Origin: Thiobacillaceae bacterium
GTDB lineage: Bacteria > Pseudomonadota > Gammaproteobacteria > Burkholderiales > Thiobacillaceae
DNA: 7,204 nucleotides
Assembly: GCA_024643305.1 (NCBI GenBank)
Contig: JAHENE010000105.1
Coordinates: forward strand, 1 to 7,204
Direction of reading: 5' to 3'
Shown: positions 1 to 5,890 of the stretch, piece by piece
Position numbering within the stretch: position 1 is the first letter of the stretch
Layout of the letters: every line of letters begins with the position of its first letter
The notes under the pieces: generated by a model
What the model was told of the DNA's origin: nothing
Database searches by the model: none
Seen by the model: only the letters and a program-made list of their open reading frames with translations
Made by a program: the position numbers and the translations under genes

Positions 1-1311
1 TGTGCCGTCATCGTGAAGCGACATCACCCGCCCCAGCAAATACGCCGAGTGCGGCAACAACAGGTTGCTTGATACATTCTGGCCGCCTCTTGTCAGGGGC
101 AGGAAAATGGCGGTCACCGTTACTTTGGCTGCATTCTCGTCTTCCCATTCAACCTCCACCCGCCTTGGATGCTTACTCAGGAATTCCGTGCCCAGCATCC
201 AATTGTCGCCTTCCTCTCGCACCCATCGCACCGATAGCAACTGCCATGGCCCCTCACCCTCAGCACGGTTGATCGCCAGCAGGCAACCCGGCGAGAACTT
301 GCGCTCTTCATCCATTATAAAACCCAGGCCTTCGCCGCTCTCATCGCGCAGAGCCAGCATCTCCTTTTTCAGTACCATGCCTCTATAGGGCGCAAACACC
401 TTGAGCATCGCGTCTACCCCGAAGACTGCCTGCACTTCGGCAAAACGCTGCTGACGCGGCCCGCTCCGATGAGCCCCCGCCCGATTGATCACCTTGGACA
501 AACGTTTGCAGACCGCTCTTTCCTGCTCATCCTCGACAATTGACGTCTGCCTCTCCAGTGCATCCATTACCGCATGCAGTTCCAGATAACGCAGGCGACT
601 GCCCGGCACCCAGCGATCCGTGATCACCTTTGGGCCATGCACCGCAGAAAGGTCGACCATGTGCGTATGTCTTTCGCGATTCAGGCCAATCTCCGGCATT
701 GGCAAGTCTTCAATGCCATCAAGCACTTCCATGACAATCCTGGATTCAGCCGGTGTGTAGGCATGCATATTGGCCAGGTCATACAACAACGCCCTCACAT
801 ACTCCTGAACACAATCAGTCATCCTGCCATCGATTTCTATCTTGCCAAGGGCCACGCCCGCCATCTCCGCCATGCGGTAAATCTTGTGCAAACGCAACCA
901 GGCCGATTCGCCAGGGCGGCCGCCCCGAAAATATTCCCAACGCATGGTCAAAGCTGCATAGTGAAGACACTTGACGGTAATTTCAGTACTCCACGCCTCA
1001 AGTGTCCCGCTTTCGGACCCCCCCAATGCCTGCTTCAGCAAAGAAAGATAGGCAACGGTCAATTGGTCCCAATAAAGATGGCATTCGCGCCATAAGGACT
1101 GCCTTGCGGATACTTGCGTTTCAGCGCTGCTCAGGTACTGGAAAATAATCCCGGTTTGCAGCGGTGAGCCCGTGCTTTCCATTATTCTCAACATCTTGAC
1201 CCGGTTCGATGCGTCCCCACGCACATCCCCGTTAAAGCGCTCAAGTCCTTCAACAATAGCGTGGTGCATGTCGTAGTCTGAAAAACCCGAAAGGTTGTCC
1301 AGCCACTTCAT
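1..1311 (-). CDS. PilZ-like domain protein, 3'-truncated by window edge
   Basis: An uninterrupted minus-strand frame of 437 codons begins at the ATG at 1311-1309 (MKWLDNLSGF) and runs off the left edge without a stop. Residues 1 to about 290 look alpha-helical and rich in Leu, Trp and Arg, with no signal peptide or membrane segment, so the protein is probably cytoplasmic. Residues about 305-395 resemble a PilZ beta-barrel: DESGEG at 323-328 fits the (D/N)xSxxG half of the c-di-GMP motif, followed by a strand pattern around LLSVRWV (358-364) and MLGTEFL (372-378). The upstream RxxxR half is not visible; only R310 is nearby, so canonical c-di-GMP binding is doubtful. From memory the architecture matches a poorly studied betaproteobacterial family with a long helical N-terminus and a PilZ-like C-terminus. 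The start is uncertain: no Shine-Dalgarno lies close to the ATG, and the AGGAGG further upstream has no usable start codon after it. The gene is divergent from the tRNA and operon to its right. The coding frame is well supported, the function is not. Confidence 0.75.
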   Translation of the reverse strand, partial: MKWLDNLSGFSDYDMHHAIVEGLERFNGDVRGDASNRVKMLRIMESTGSPLQTGIIFQYLSSAETQVSARQSLWRECHLYWDQLTVAYLSLLKQALGGSESGTLEAWSTEITVKCLHYAALTMRWEYFRGGRPGESAWLRLHKIYRMAEMAGVALGKIEIDGRMTDCVQEYVRALLYDLANMHAYTPAESRIVMEVLDGIEDLPMPEIGLNRERHTHMVDLSAVHGPKVITDRWVPGSRLRYLELHAVMDALERQTSIVEDEQERAVCKRLSKVINRAGAHRSGPRQQRFAEVQAVFGVDAMLKVFAPYRGMVLKKEMLALRDESGEGLGFIMDEERKFSPGCLLAINRAEGEGPWQLLSVRWVREEGDNWMLGTEFLSKHPRRVEVEWEDENAAKVTVTAIFLPLTRGGQNVSSNLLLPHSAYLLGRVMSLHDDGT

Positions 1312-1502
1312 CGTGGTTTTTGCCGAAAGGAAAGGCGAACTTACCCTTGCCTCCTGGCCTTTTGTGAAAGATCTAATTATTTTGGAAAAAACCACAATTC
1401 CCTGCACACATATAAAGATTGGTTAAAACCTGGTACCCAACAGATTACAAGGGTGCCCTCGTTCAAGAGCTTGCTCATTTCTTCACACGGCGAAACTTAA
1501 CT

Positions 1503-1784
1503 CTACACAATTTTGTAATCGACGCATGCCGCAGCAAACCTTACAATACGCCCCAGTTTCAGGCTGCATCTTACAGTACTCGGTCCTGCGCCAGCGAACC
1601 CCAGGGCCACATCAGCCAATCCAACGGCCAGAAACGCTGGATTTTGAGCCTGTATGCCAAATAAATGGGGGCCGTGAAACAAGATTGCAGCTCCAAGGAG
1701 CAAAGCGACTGCGCCAGTGCAGGCCAACCTGCATGGCAGGTTCAGGGCGATAGCCCGGCCGGAACCAAAAACGGCATCGTTGTT
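1503..1784 (-). pseudogene. Possible remnant of a small membrane protein
   Basis: An open minus-strand frame runs from just after an in-frame TAA (1787-1785) to a TAG ending at 1503. It has no ATG or GTG start; the first TTG is at 1727-1725 without a good ribosome binding site. The translation has two hydrophobic stretches, around GAVALLLGAAILF and FLAVGLADVALGF, joined by a short polar turn with QNP. That is plausible for a two-helix inner-membrane protein. After about residue 60 the sequence turns into Arg/Cys-rich, unconvincing protein. I do not recognise a family. It could be a decayed gene, or a chance frame opposite GC-rich sequence. Confidence 0.2.
1726..1742. repeat. Short perfect inverted repeat (7-bp arms, 3-base loop)
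   Basis: AACCTGC (1726-1732) and GCAGGTT (1736-1742) are perfect reverse complements around ATG. No T-run follows on either strand, so it is not an obvious intrinsic terminator. It lies about 50 bases upstream of the tRNA gene. A 7-bp palindrome can occur by chance, and its role is unknown. Confidence 0.4.
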
Positions 1785-1791
1785 TTATTTA

Positions 1792-1881
1792 GGAAGCGTG
1801 GCAGAGTGGTTGAATGCACCGGTCTTGAAAACCGGCAATGACGCAAGTCATTCGTGAGTTCGAATCTCACCGCTTCCGCCA
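1792..1881 (+). tRNA. serT: tRNA-Ser (anticodon TGA/UGA)
   Basis: This is a complete class II tRNA of 90 bases including encoded CCA. The acceptor stem pairs GGAAGCG (1792-1798) with CGCTTCC (1871-1877), and G1878 is the discriminator base, followed by CCA (1879-1881). The D stem pairs GCA (1801-1803) with TGC (1815-1817) around a GG-containing D loop. The anticodon stem pairs CCGGT (1819-1823) with ACCGG (1831-1835) around CTTGAAA, giving anticodon TGA at 1826-1828, which decodes UCA and related serine codons. The long variable arm (AATGAC-GCAA-GTCATT) is typical of tRNA-Ser. The T arm is GTGAG-TTCGAAT-CTCAC. The 3' end is duplicated 89 bases downstream. The symbol serT follows E. coli usage for the UGA-anticodon serine tRNA. 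Confidence 0.97.
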
Positions 1882-1883
1882 AT
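1862..1883 (+). repeat. Direct repeat copy 1: tRNA-Ser 3' end (att-like)
   Basis: These 22 bases cover the 3' half of the T loop, the T-stem 3' strand, the acceptor 3' strand, the discriminator, CCA and two flanking bases (AT). They are repeated without mismatch at 1951-1972. The bases on either side (1861/1950 and 1884/1973) differ, so identity ends exactly there. A repeat made of a tRNA 3' end is the usual form of the attachment site of tyrosine-recombinase elements. The element itself is not present between the copies. Confidence 0.9.
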
Positions 1884-1904
1884 GAATCATCAAGCTTGTC
1901 TGCC

Positions 1905-1932
1905 GGTTTCGGCGAAGCCTAAACCTTATTAT
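1905..1932 (+). terminator. Rho-independent terminator after tRNA-Ser
   Basis: GGTTTCGGC (1905-1913) pairs with GCCTAAACC (1917-1925) around a GAA loop. This gives eight pairs and one C/T mismatch at 1910/1920. The T-rich tail TTATTAT follows at 1926-1932. It starts 24 bases past the tRNA CCA end and fits termination of the tRNA transcript. It also separates the tRNA from the downstream operon, which implies that the operon has its own promoter or depends on read-through. Confidence 0.65.
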
Positions 1933-1950
1933 CATGCGGATCGCGGGGAG

Positions 1951-1972
1951 GAATCTCACCGCTTCCGCCAAT
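1951..1972 (+). repeat. Direct repeat copy 2: displaced tRNA-Ser 3' end (att-like)
   Basis: This is an exact second copy of positions 1862-1883, with no tRNA 5' part in front of it. It lies after the terminator and immediately before the radical SAM coding region. It could be the distal attachment site of an element that has been almost wholly lost, or a partial tRNA duplication. The 89-base period is close to the tRNA length (90), but the bases between the copies do not resemble the tRNA body. Confidence 0.9.
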
Positions 1973-1988
1973 TTCTCCAATGGTGAGA
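1954..1988. repeat. Inverted repeat next to the displaced tRNA tail
   Basis: TCTCACC (1954-1960) inside the second repeat copy is perfectly complementary to GGTGAGA (1982-1988), with a 21-base loop. The right arm matches the kind of sequence that pairs with the T-stem strand in the intact tRNA. It may be left over from a recombination site or form a leader hairpin, or it may be chance. No T-run follows. Confidence 0.35.
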
Positions 1989-2020
1989 CAATTTCGCCAT
2001 CCCTAGCCAGACCAGCCATC

Positions 2021-2872
2021 TTGGATCACAAACTCATCCCCTCCAACCATGACCGCGACAGCACGGGCATGACCTACGTCTACCCCGTGGTGTCGCGCCG
2101 CGCGGGCGGAGTGTCGGTGGGCATCAACCTCAACCCCAACAACGCCTGCAACTGGGCATGCATTTATTGCCAGGTGCCCAACCTCGTGCGCGGCACCGCG
2201 CCTTACATCGACATGGACTTGCTGGAGCGCGAACTCCGCAGCTTGCTCGCAGATATTCTGCGGGGTGATTTCATGCACACCCGCGTACCGGAAGGCGCGC
2301 GGCGGCTGAGCGACATTGCGCTCTCAGGCAACGGCGAACCAACCAGCGCCAAGGAATTTCCGCAGGTGATCGACCTGATTGGCCGTGTGATGACGGACTT
2401 CAATCTTGTCGGCAAAATCAAGCTGGTGTTGATCACCAACGGTAGTCTTGTTGACCGGTCGCGCGTGCAGGAAGGCCTCAGGAAAATGTCTGCGCTGAAT
2501 GGCGAGGTGTGGTTCAAACTGGATAGCGCCACTTCTAACGGCATGCGCCGCGTCAACCAGACCCGCACCCTGCCTGAAAAGCATTTCGAACGCCTGAAGC
2601 TTGCCGCCTCTCTGTGTCCGACCTGGATACAGAGCTGCGTGTTTGCGCTTGACGGCGCCCCGCCAGACACAACCGAACAGGCTGCGTATCTGGACATGAT
2701 CCGCCACATCAAAAAGGAAAAAATCCCGGTACAAGGTGTTTTGCTCTATGGATTGGCGCGCCCTTCATTGCAACCCGCGGCCCCGCGTTTGGCCTCGCTG
2801 CCTGCGGCCTGGATGGAAAACTGGGCCGGGGCTATCCGAAAAGCCGGCTTAACCGTTAAATTGACGCCATGA
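2021..2872 (+). CDS. Radical SAM protein, COG0731-like, function unknown
   Basis: A cytoplasmic [4Fe-4S] radical SAM enzyme of 283 residues. The cluster motif CNWACIYC (CX3CX2C) gives Cys43, Cys47 and Cys50 from the TTG start, and SGNGEPT (102-108) is the GEP-type SAM-binding motif. The conserved run before the cluster (YVYPVVSRRAGGVSVG) and the GNGEPT form resemble betaproteobacterial COG0731 proteins, distant relatives of the wyosine enzyme TYW1, but no flavodoxin domain is present and the substrate is unknown. The frame is open back to an ATG at 1934. That ATG directly follows the tRNA terminator, and the codons after it are translated tRNA-tail sequence. I therefore prefer TTG 2021, which leaves about 16 residues before the conserved GMTYVYP, as I recall for homologues; ATG 2069 is the other option. 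No start has a clear Shine-Dalgarno. The stop overlaps the acpS start (ATGA), so the gene leads the operon. The family call is firm, the start and role are not. Confidence 0.85.
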   Translation: MDHKLIPSNHDRDSTGMTYVYPVVSRRAGGVSVGINLNPNNACNWACIYCQVPNLVRGTAPYIDMDLLERELRSLLADILRGDFMHTRVPEGARRLSDIALSGNGEPTSAKEFPQVIDLIGRVMTDFNLVGKIKLVLITNGSLVDRSRVQEGLRKMSALNGEVWFKLDSATSNGMRRVNQTRTLPEKHFERLKLAASLCPTWIQSCVFALDGAPPDTTEQAAYLDMIRHIKKEKIPVQGVLLYGLARPSLQPAAPRLASLPAAWMENWAGAIRKAGLTVKLTP

Positions 2873-3249
2873 TTTTCGGAATCGGTGTGGATCTGGTGAA
2901 AGTGGCGCGGCTGGAGAATGGCCTTGCGCGTTACGGCGAACATTACGCCGACCGCCTGCTTGCGCCTGAAGAACACCAGGACTTCTTCGCAACCACCGAC
3001 CCTGCGCGCTTTCTGGCCAAGCGCTTTGCCGCCAAGGAGGCCTTTTCCAAGGCAGCCGGGACCGGGTTACGCCACCCCCTGCACCTGCGCAGCATAGCTG
3101 TCACGCACACCCCGCTTGGGCAGCCGGCGCTTCGCTTTGACCACGAATTGGAAGCCTGGCTGCAGGCACGTGGCATCACCCGACATCATCTTTCCATCAG
3201 CGATGAGCAGGACCACGTCATCGCGTTTGTGGTCCTGGAGCAAATATGA
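2869..3249 (+). CDS. acpS: Holo-[acyl-carrier-protein] synthase AcpS
   Basis: AcpS transfers the 4'-phosphopantetheine group of coenzyme A to the conserved serine of apo-ACP, making the active carrier for fatty acid synthesis in the cytoplasm. The 126-residue length is normal for the trimeric AcpS type. Family motifs are present: GIGVDLV at the N-terminus with the Mg-binding Asp8, RFLAKRFAAKEAF at 48-60 with the second metal ligand Glu57, KAAGTG at 61-66, and a C-terminal LSISDE...HVIAFVV strand pair. The ATG overlaps the stop of the radical SAM gene (ATGA), and the stop overlaps the start of nagZ in the same way, so translation is probably coupled. In many betaproteobacteria pdxJ precedes acpS; here the radical SAM gene takes that place. 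Confidence 0.96.
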   Translation: MIFGIGVDLVKVARLENGLARYGEHYADRLLAPEEHQDFFATTDPARFLAKRFAAKEAFSKAAGTGLRHPLHLRSIAVTHTPLGQPALRFDHELEAWLQARGITRHHLSISDEQDHVIAFVVLEQI

Positions 3250-4331
3250 CGCTCGGGCCATTGATGCTGGACGTGCGCGGCACCGTACTGACGGATGACG
3301 ACCGCAAGCGTCTGTCCCATCCGCTGGTTGGCGGGGTCATCCTGTTTTCCCGCAATTTTGAAAGCCCGGCGCAACTATCCCGACTCACAACCGATATTCG
3401 TTCGCTCAAGTCGCCACCATTATTAATCGCGGCAGATCAGGAAGGCGGCCGCGTGCAGCGTTTCCGGGAAGGCTTTACACGCCTGCCACCAATGCGTGTG
3501 CTTGGAAAAGTTCACGACAGTCATCCGCATCAGGCAAAAACCCTGGCGCGGGAAGTTGGATATGTCATGGCGGCCGAGATGCGCGCGCACGGCGTGGACC
3601 TGAGCTTCGCACCGGTTCTCGACCTGGATTACGGCGTTTCCAGCGTCATCGGGGACCGCGCGTTTCATGATGACCCGCAGGTTGTCATCGATCTGGCCCA
3701 TGCGGTGATACAAGGCATGAAGGATGCCGGCATGGCTGCCTGTGGCAAACATTTCCCCGGGCACGGTTTCATCGCCGCCGATTCGCACATCGCCATCCCC
3801 ATTGACGATCGCGATTACGCAGACATCGCACTAAAAGACCTGCTTCCTTTCAGAGCCCTTATCGACATGGGACTGCAGGCCATCATGCCGGCGCATGTAA
3901 TCTACCCGAAAATCGATGCCAACCCCGCCGGGTTTTCGCGATTCTGGCTGCACAAAGTCTTGCGCGGCGAACTGGATTTTCAGGGCATGATTTTCAGCGA
4001 CGATCTCACCATGGAAGGCGCCGCGATGGCCGGAGACATCACCACGCGCGCGCTTGCAGCACTGGAAGCCGGTTGTGACATGGCGCTGATCTGCAACAAG
4101 CCTGATTTGGCAGATGAAGTGCTGGCGCAACTTGATTTCGACTGGTCTGCAGCCAGCCGTGCTCGTCTGGCAAGATTGCATGGCGAACCCCATCCTCTGA
4201 CCATGACGGCGCTACTGGAGCAAACTGCCTACACGCGCGCGCGTCATGCCATTGCATCACTGGGCCTGGAAAGTGGCAATCTGGCCTTGGGTCCGGATCC
4301 CACAGAGCGTACTGACAACACCCATTCATGA
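3246..4331 (+). CDS. nagZ: Beta-N-acetylhexosaminidase NagZ
   Basis: NagZ is a cytoplasmic glycoside hydrolase family 3 enzyme. It removes N-acetylglucosamine from GlcNAc-1,6-anhydroMurNAc (with or without peptide) during peptidoglycan recycling. The 361-residue length is typical of the single-domain proteobacterial NagZ. Visible motifs are the N-terminal GVILFSRNF (30-38), ADQEGGRVQR (63-72), KHFPGHG (168-174), the Asp179-Ser-His181 pair that acts as general acid/base in NagZ, and FSDDLTMEGA (250-259) with the probable nucleophile Asp252. There is no signal peptide. The start is supported by TGGAG at 3236-3240, 5 bases before the ATG, which overlaps the acpS stop. The stop overlaps the start of the cation transporter gene. 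In species with inducible AmpC, NagZ products act as signals, but no AmpC system is seen here. Confidence 0.96.
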   Translation: MTLGPLMLDVRGTVLTDDDRKRLSHPLVGGVILFSRNFESPAQLSRLTTDIRSLKSPPLLIAADQEGGRVQRFREGFTRLPPMRVLGKVHDSHPHQAKTLAREVGYVMAAEMRAHGVDLSFAPVLDLDYGVSSVIGDRAFHDDPQVVIDLAHAVIQGMKDAGMAACGKHFPGHGFIAADSHIAIPIDDRDYADIALKDLLPFRALIDMGLQAIMPAHVIYPKIDANPAGFSRFWLHKVLRGELDFQGMIFSDDLTMEGAAMAGDITTRALAALEAGCDMALICNKPDLADEVLAQLDFDWSAASRARLARLHGEPHPLTMTALLEQTAYTRARHAIASLGLESGNLALGPDPTERTDNTHS

Positions 4332-5275
4332 ACCATTTCCACGAACACTCTGGCGACAACGTCACGCATTACCATCCCCACAGCCACGGCCATCATGCTT
4401 TTGGCTGGGCACTCCTGTTTACGCTGGGTTTTGCTGTGGTGGAAGCCACAGCCGGATTTGCCGCCAACTCACTCGCACTGGTTTCCGATGCAGGGCACAT
4501 GCTGACCGACAGCTTCTCGCTTGGCCTTGCCGCATTGGCTGCCTGGCTGTCACGCCGCCCGCCGTCAGCCAGCCACTCCTACGGTCTGGCGCGCGCTGAG
4601 GTTGTCGCCGCTCTGGTGAACAGCCTGTTCATGCTGGCGCTGATTGCATTCATTGTTTACGAAGCCTGGCAGCGCTTTACCGAACCTCGCCATGTTCAGG
4701 GCACAACGGTTTTTGTTGTGGCCTTGATCGGCTTGGCAGTCAATCTGGCCGTGGGTTGGCTGTTGATGAAAGGCGAAGAAAGCCTGAACCGCAGCGCGGC
4801 CCTGTTGCACGTGGCGGGCGATGCACTGGGTTCAGTTGCGGCGCTGGCAGCCGGCCTTGTCATCATGTTTACCGGCTGGACGCCGATCGACCCGATCCTG
4901 TCGGTGGTGATCTCCATGCTGATCCTGATTTCCACACTCAATCTTTTACGTCAATCGTTACATGTACTGATGGAAGGCGTGCCATCCCATATCAACCTGA
5001 TTACAGTCGGCCAAAGGATGGCACAGCTTGAAAATGTGGGCCGGGTCCATGATCTGCATATCTGGGCGCTCGCCAGCGGTCAGATAGCACTGTCTGCACA
5101 TCTCGATGTAAAAGACATGGGGCACTGGCCCCAAACACTGGCCAGTGCGCAAAGACTGCTCAATGCGGAATTTGGCATCGGCCATATCACCCTGCAGCCC
5201 GAAATCATCTCCCCTGAGCCTGTTACCCTTCATGCCCAACGCCCTGAAACAGACCCTCGCGACCACACTCACTGA
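4328..5275 (+). CDS. Cation diffusion facilitator, Zn-type (CzcD/ZitB-like)
   Basis: An inner-membrane metal/proton antiporter of 315 residues that probably exports Zn(II), and perhaps Co or Cd, from the cytoplasm. The N-terminus is His-rich (eight His within residues 3-23). Hydrophobic segments lie around 27-47, 63-75, 92-112, 127-147, 166-184 and 188-206, the six-helix CDF layout. Two HxxxD pairs characteristic of zinc CDFs are present: His57/Asp61 in segment 2 and His161/Asp165 in segment 5, with Asp54 just before the first. The C-terminal domain (about 208-292) contains VHDLHIWALASG (240-251), the conserved cytoplasmic ferredoxin-like part. The start overlaps the nagZ stop (ATGA) with no strong Shine-Dalgarno, so expression is probably coupled. 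I see no metal-responsive operator in front of it, which is expected for an internal operon gene. Substrate choice between Zn, Co and Cd is inference. Confidence 0.93.
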   Translation: MNHFHEHSGDNVTHYHPHSHGHHAFGWALLFTLGFAVVEATAGFAANSLALVSDAGHMLTDSFSLGLAALAAWLSRRPPSASHSYGLARAEVVAALVNSLFMLALIAFIVYEAWQRFTEPRHVQGTTVFVVALIGLAVNLAVGWLLMKGEESLNRSAALLHVAGDALGSVAALAAGLVIMFTGWTPIDPILSVVISMLILISTLNLLRQSLHVLMEGVPSHINLITVGQRMAQLENVGRVHDLHIWALASGQIALSAHLDVKDMGHWPQTLASAQRLLNAEFGIGHITLQPEIISPEPVTLHAQRPETDPRDHTH

Positions 5276-5888
5276 ATGCCGGGACTGCCCCCGGCTGGCG
5301 GGATTTCTCGACCATGTCAAAACTGAAAATCCCGGCTACTACTGCAAGCCGGTTTCACCTTTTGGCGTAGATAATGCCGGACTGCTCATCGTTGGCCTGG
5401 CCCCGGGGCTGCACGGCGCCAACCGTACCGGTCGCCCGTTTACCGGCGACCATGCAGGCATCCTGCTGTATGAAACCCTGCACAAATTCGGCTTTGCCAG
5501 TCGTCCTGTCTCCGAATCCGCGAATGATGGACTTGAGTTGATCAACTGCCGCATCACCAACGCGGTGAAATGCCTGCCGCCTGCCAACAAACCTGAAACC
5601 GCAGAGATCAAGCAGTGCAACAGCCATCTCAAATCCGAACTGCAATCACTTGAACCGAAAACCGCGGTGCTGGCGCTGGGCAGTATCGCCCATGCTGCCG
5701 TGCTCATGGCGCAGGGGCTCAAGGCCAAGGCCTACCCGTTTGCACACGCCGCAGTGCATGAACTTCCCTCCGGGCTGCGCCTGTACGACTCCTATCATTG
5801 CTCCCGCTACAATACCCAGACCAGGCGCCTCACCACAGAAATGTTCCACGGCGTTTTCGCCCGCATCGCACACGACTTGAAGGAATAG
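5232..5888 (+). CDS. Uracil-DNA glycosylase, family 5 (UDGb)-like, Fe-S type
   Basis: A 218-residue base excision repair glycosylase that should remove uracil, and in family 5 also some other deaminated bases, from DNA. Motif 1 is at 55-73 (GLAPGLHG followed by NRTGRPFTGD), close to the family 5 GLAPA form, which lacks the usual acidic or Asn catalytic residue. Motif 2 is SYHCSRYNTQT (187-197), where many members have HPS. Cys16/Cys19 (CRDC) and Cys114/Cys129 fit the four ligands of the [4Fe-4S] cluster of family 4/5 enzymes, and NAVKCLPPANKP (110-121) is the typical surrounding sequence. The frame is open back to an ATG at 5145, but the first 29 residues are low-quality sequence overlapping the transporter gene, and the conserved N-terminus begins at ATG 5232. 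That start lies 44 bases inside the transporter gene with only a weak ribosome site, suggesting coupling. It could be labelled family 4 by some annotators. Confidence 0.9.
   Translation: MPNALKQTLATTLTECRDCPRLAGFLDHVKTENPGYYCKPVSPFGVDNAGLLIVGLAPGLHGANRTGRPFTGDHAGILLYETLHKFGFASRPVSESANDGLELINCRITNAVKCLPPANKPETAEIKQCNSHLKSELQSLEPKTAVLALGSIAHAAVLMAQGLKAKAYPFAHAAVHELPSGLRLYDSYHCSRYNTQTRRLTTEMFHGVFARIAHDLKE
5880..5884 (+). promoter_or_regulatory. Ribosome binding site fixing the tautomerase start
   Basis: AAGGA lies 6 bases before the ATG at 5891 and inside the last codons of the glycosylase gene. It selects this ATG over the in-frame upstream ATG at 5798. It also places Pro directly after the initiator Met, as tautomerase chemistry requires. 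Confidence 0.75.
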
Positions 5889-5890
5889 CC

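Larger units (their letters stand above)
1312..1791. other. Intergenic spacer between the PilZ-like gene and tRNA-Ser
   Basis: This 480-base stretch has no convincing gene. Its left part (about 1370-1430) is AT-rich and should hold the promoter of the minus-strand PilZ-like gene. The best candidate I can see is TTGGGT (1440-1435, minus) with TTTATA (1416-1411, minus) at 18-base spacing, which is weak. The right part should hold the tRNA-Ser promoter. A TTTTAT run at 1783-1788 lies too close to the tRNA 5' end to be a clear -10 box. Short open frames on both strands have no ribosome binding site or family resemblance, apart from the hydrophobic minus frame described separately. Confidence 0.6.

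Noticed and set aside
65..388. Plus-strand open frame of 107 codons, Ser/Arg-rich
   Set aside because: It is opposite the PilZ-like domain. Its low-complexity Ser/Pro/Arg composition is typical of an antisense shadow.
574..1095. Plus-strand open frame of 173 codons
   Set aside because: It lies antisense to the minus-strand PilZ-like gene, which is open through the whole region and has far better protein character. No ribosome site or known motif is visible.
1902..1913. Small GCCG-GTTT-CGGC hairpin
   Set aside because: It has only four pairs and is mutually exclusive with the longer stem at 1905-1925, which is followed by a T-rich tail.
1896..1932. Promoter TTGTCT (1896-1901) with TATTAT (1927-1932)
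   Set aside because: The spacer is 25 bases, too long for a sigma-70 promoter, and the TATTAT is better explained as the T-rich tail of the terminator.
2203..2712. Minus-strand frame of 169 codons
   Set aside because: It is antisense to the radical SAM gene, and its Ser/Arg-rich translation matches no family. The plus strand carries the cluster and SAM motifs.
3423..3788. Minus-strand frame of 121 codons inside nagZ
   Set aside because: It is antisense to the conserved NagZ catalytic region and has no supporting motif or start signal.
5145..5231. N-terminal extension of the glycosylase from ATG 5145
   Set aside because: It overlaps the transporter gene by over 130 bases, encodes Ser/Pro-rich sequence unlike the family, and the conserved region begins after ATG 5232.
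5798..5890. N-terminal extension of the tautomerase from ATG 5798
   Set aside because: It would bury the catalytic Pro and ignore the AAGGA site 6 bases before ATG 5891.
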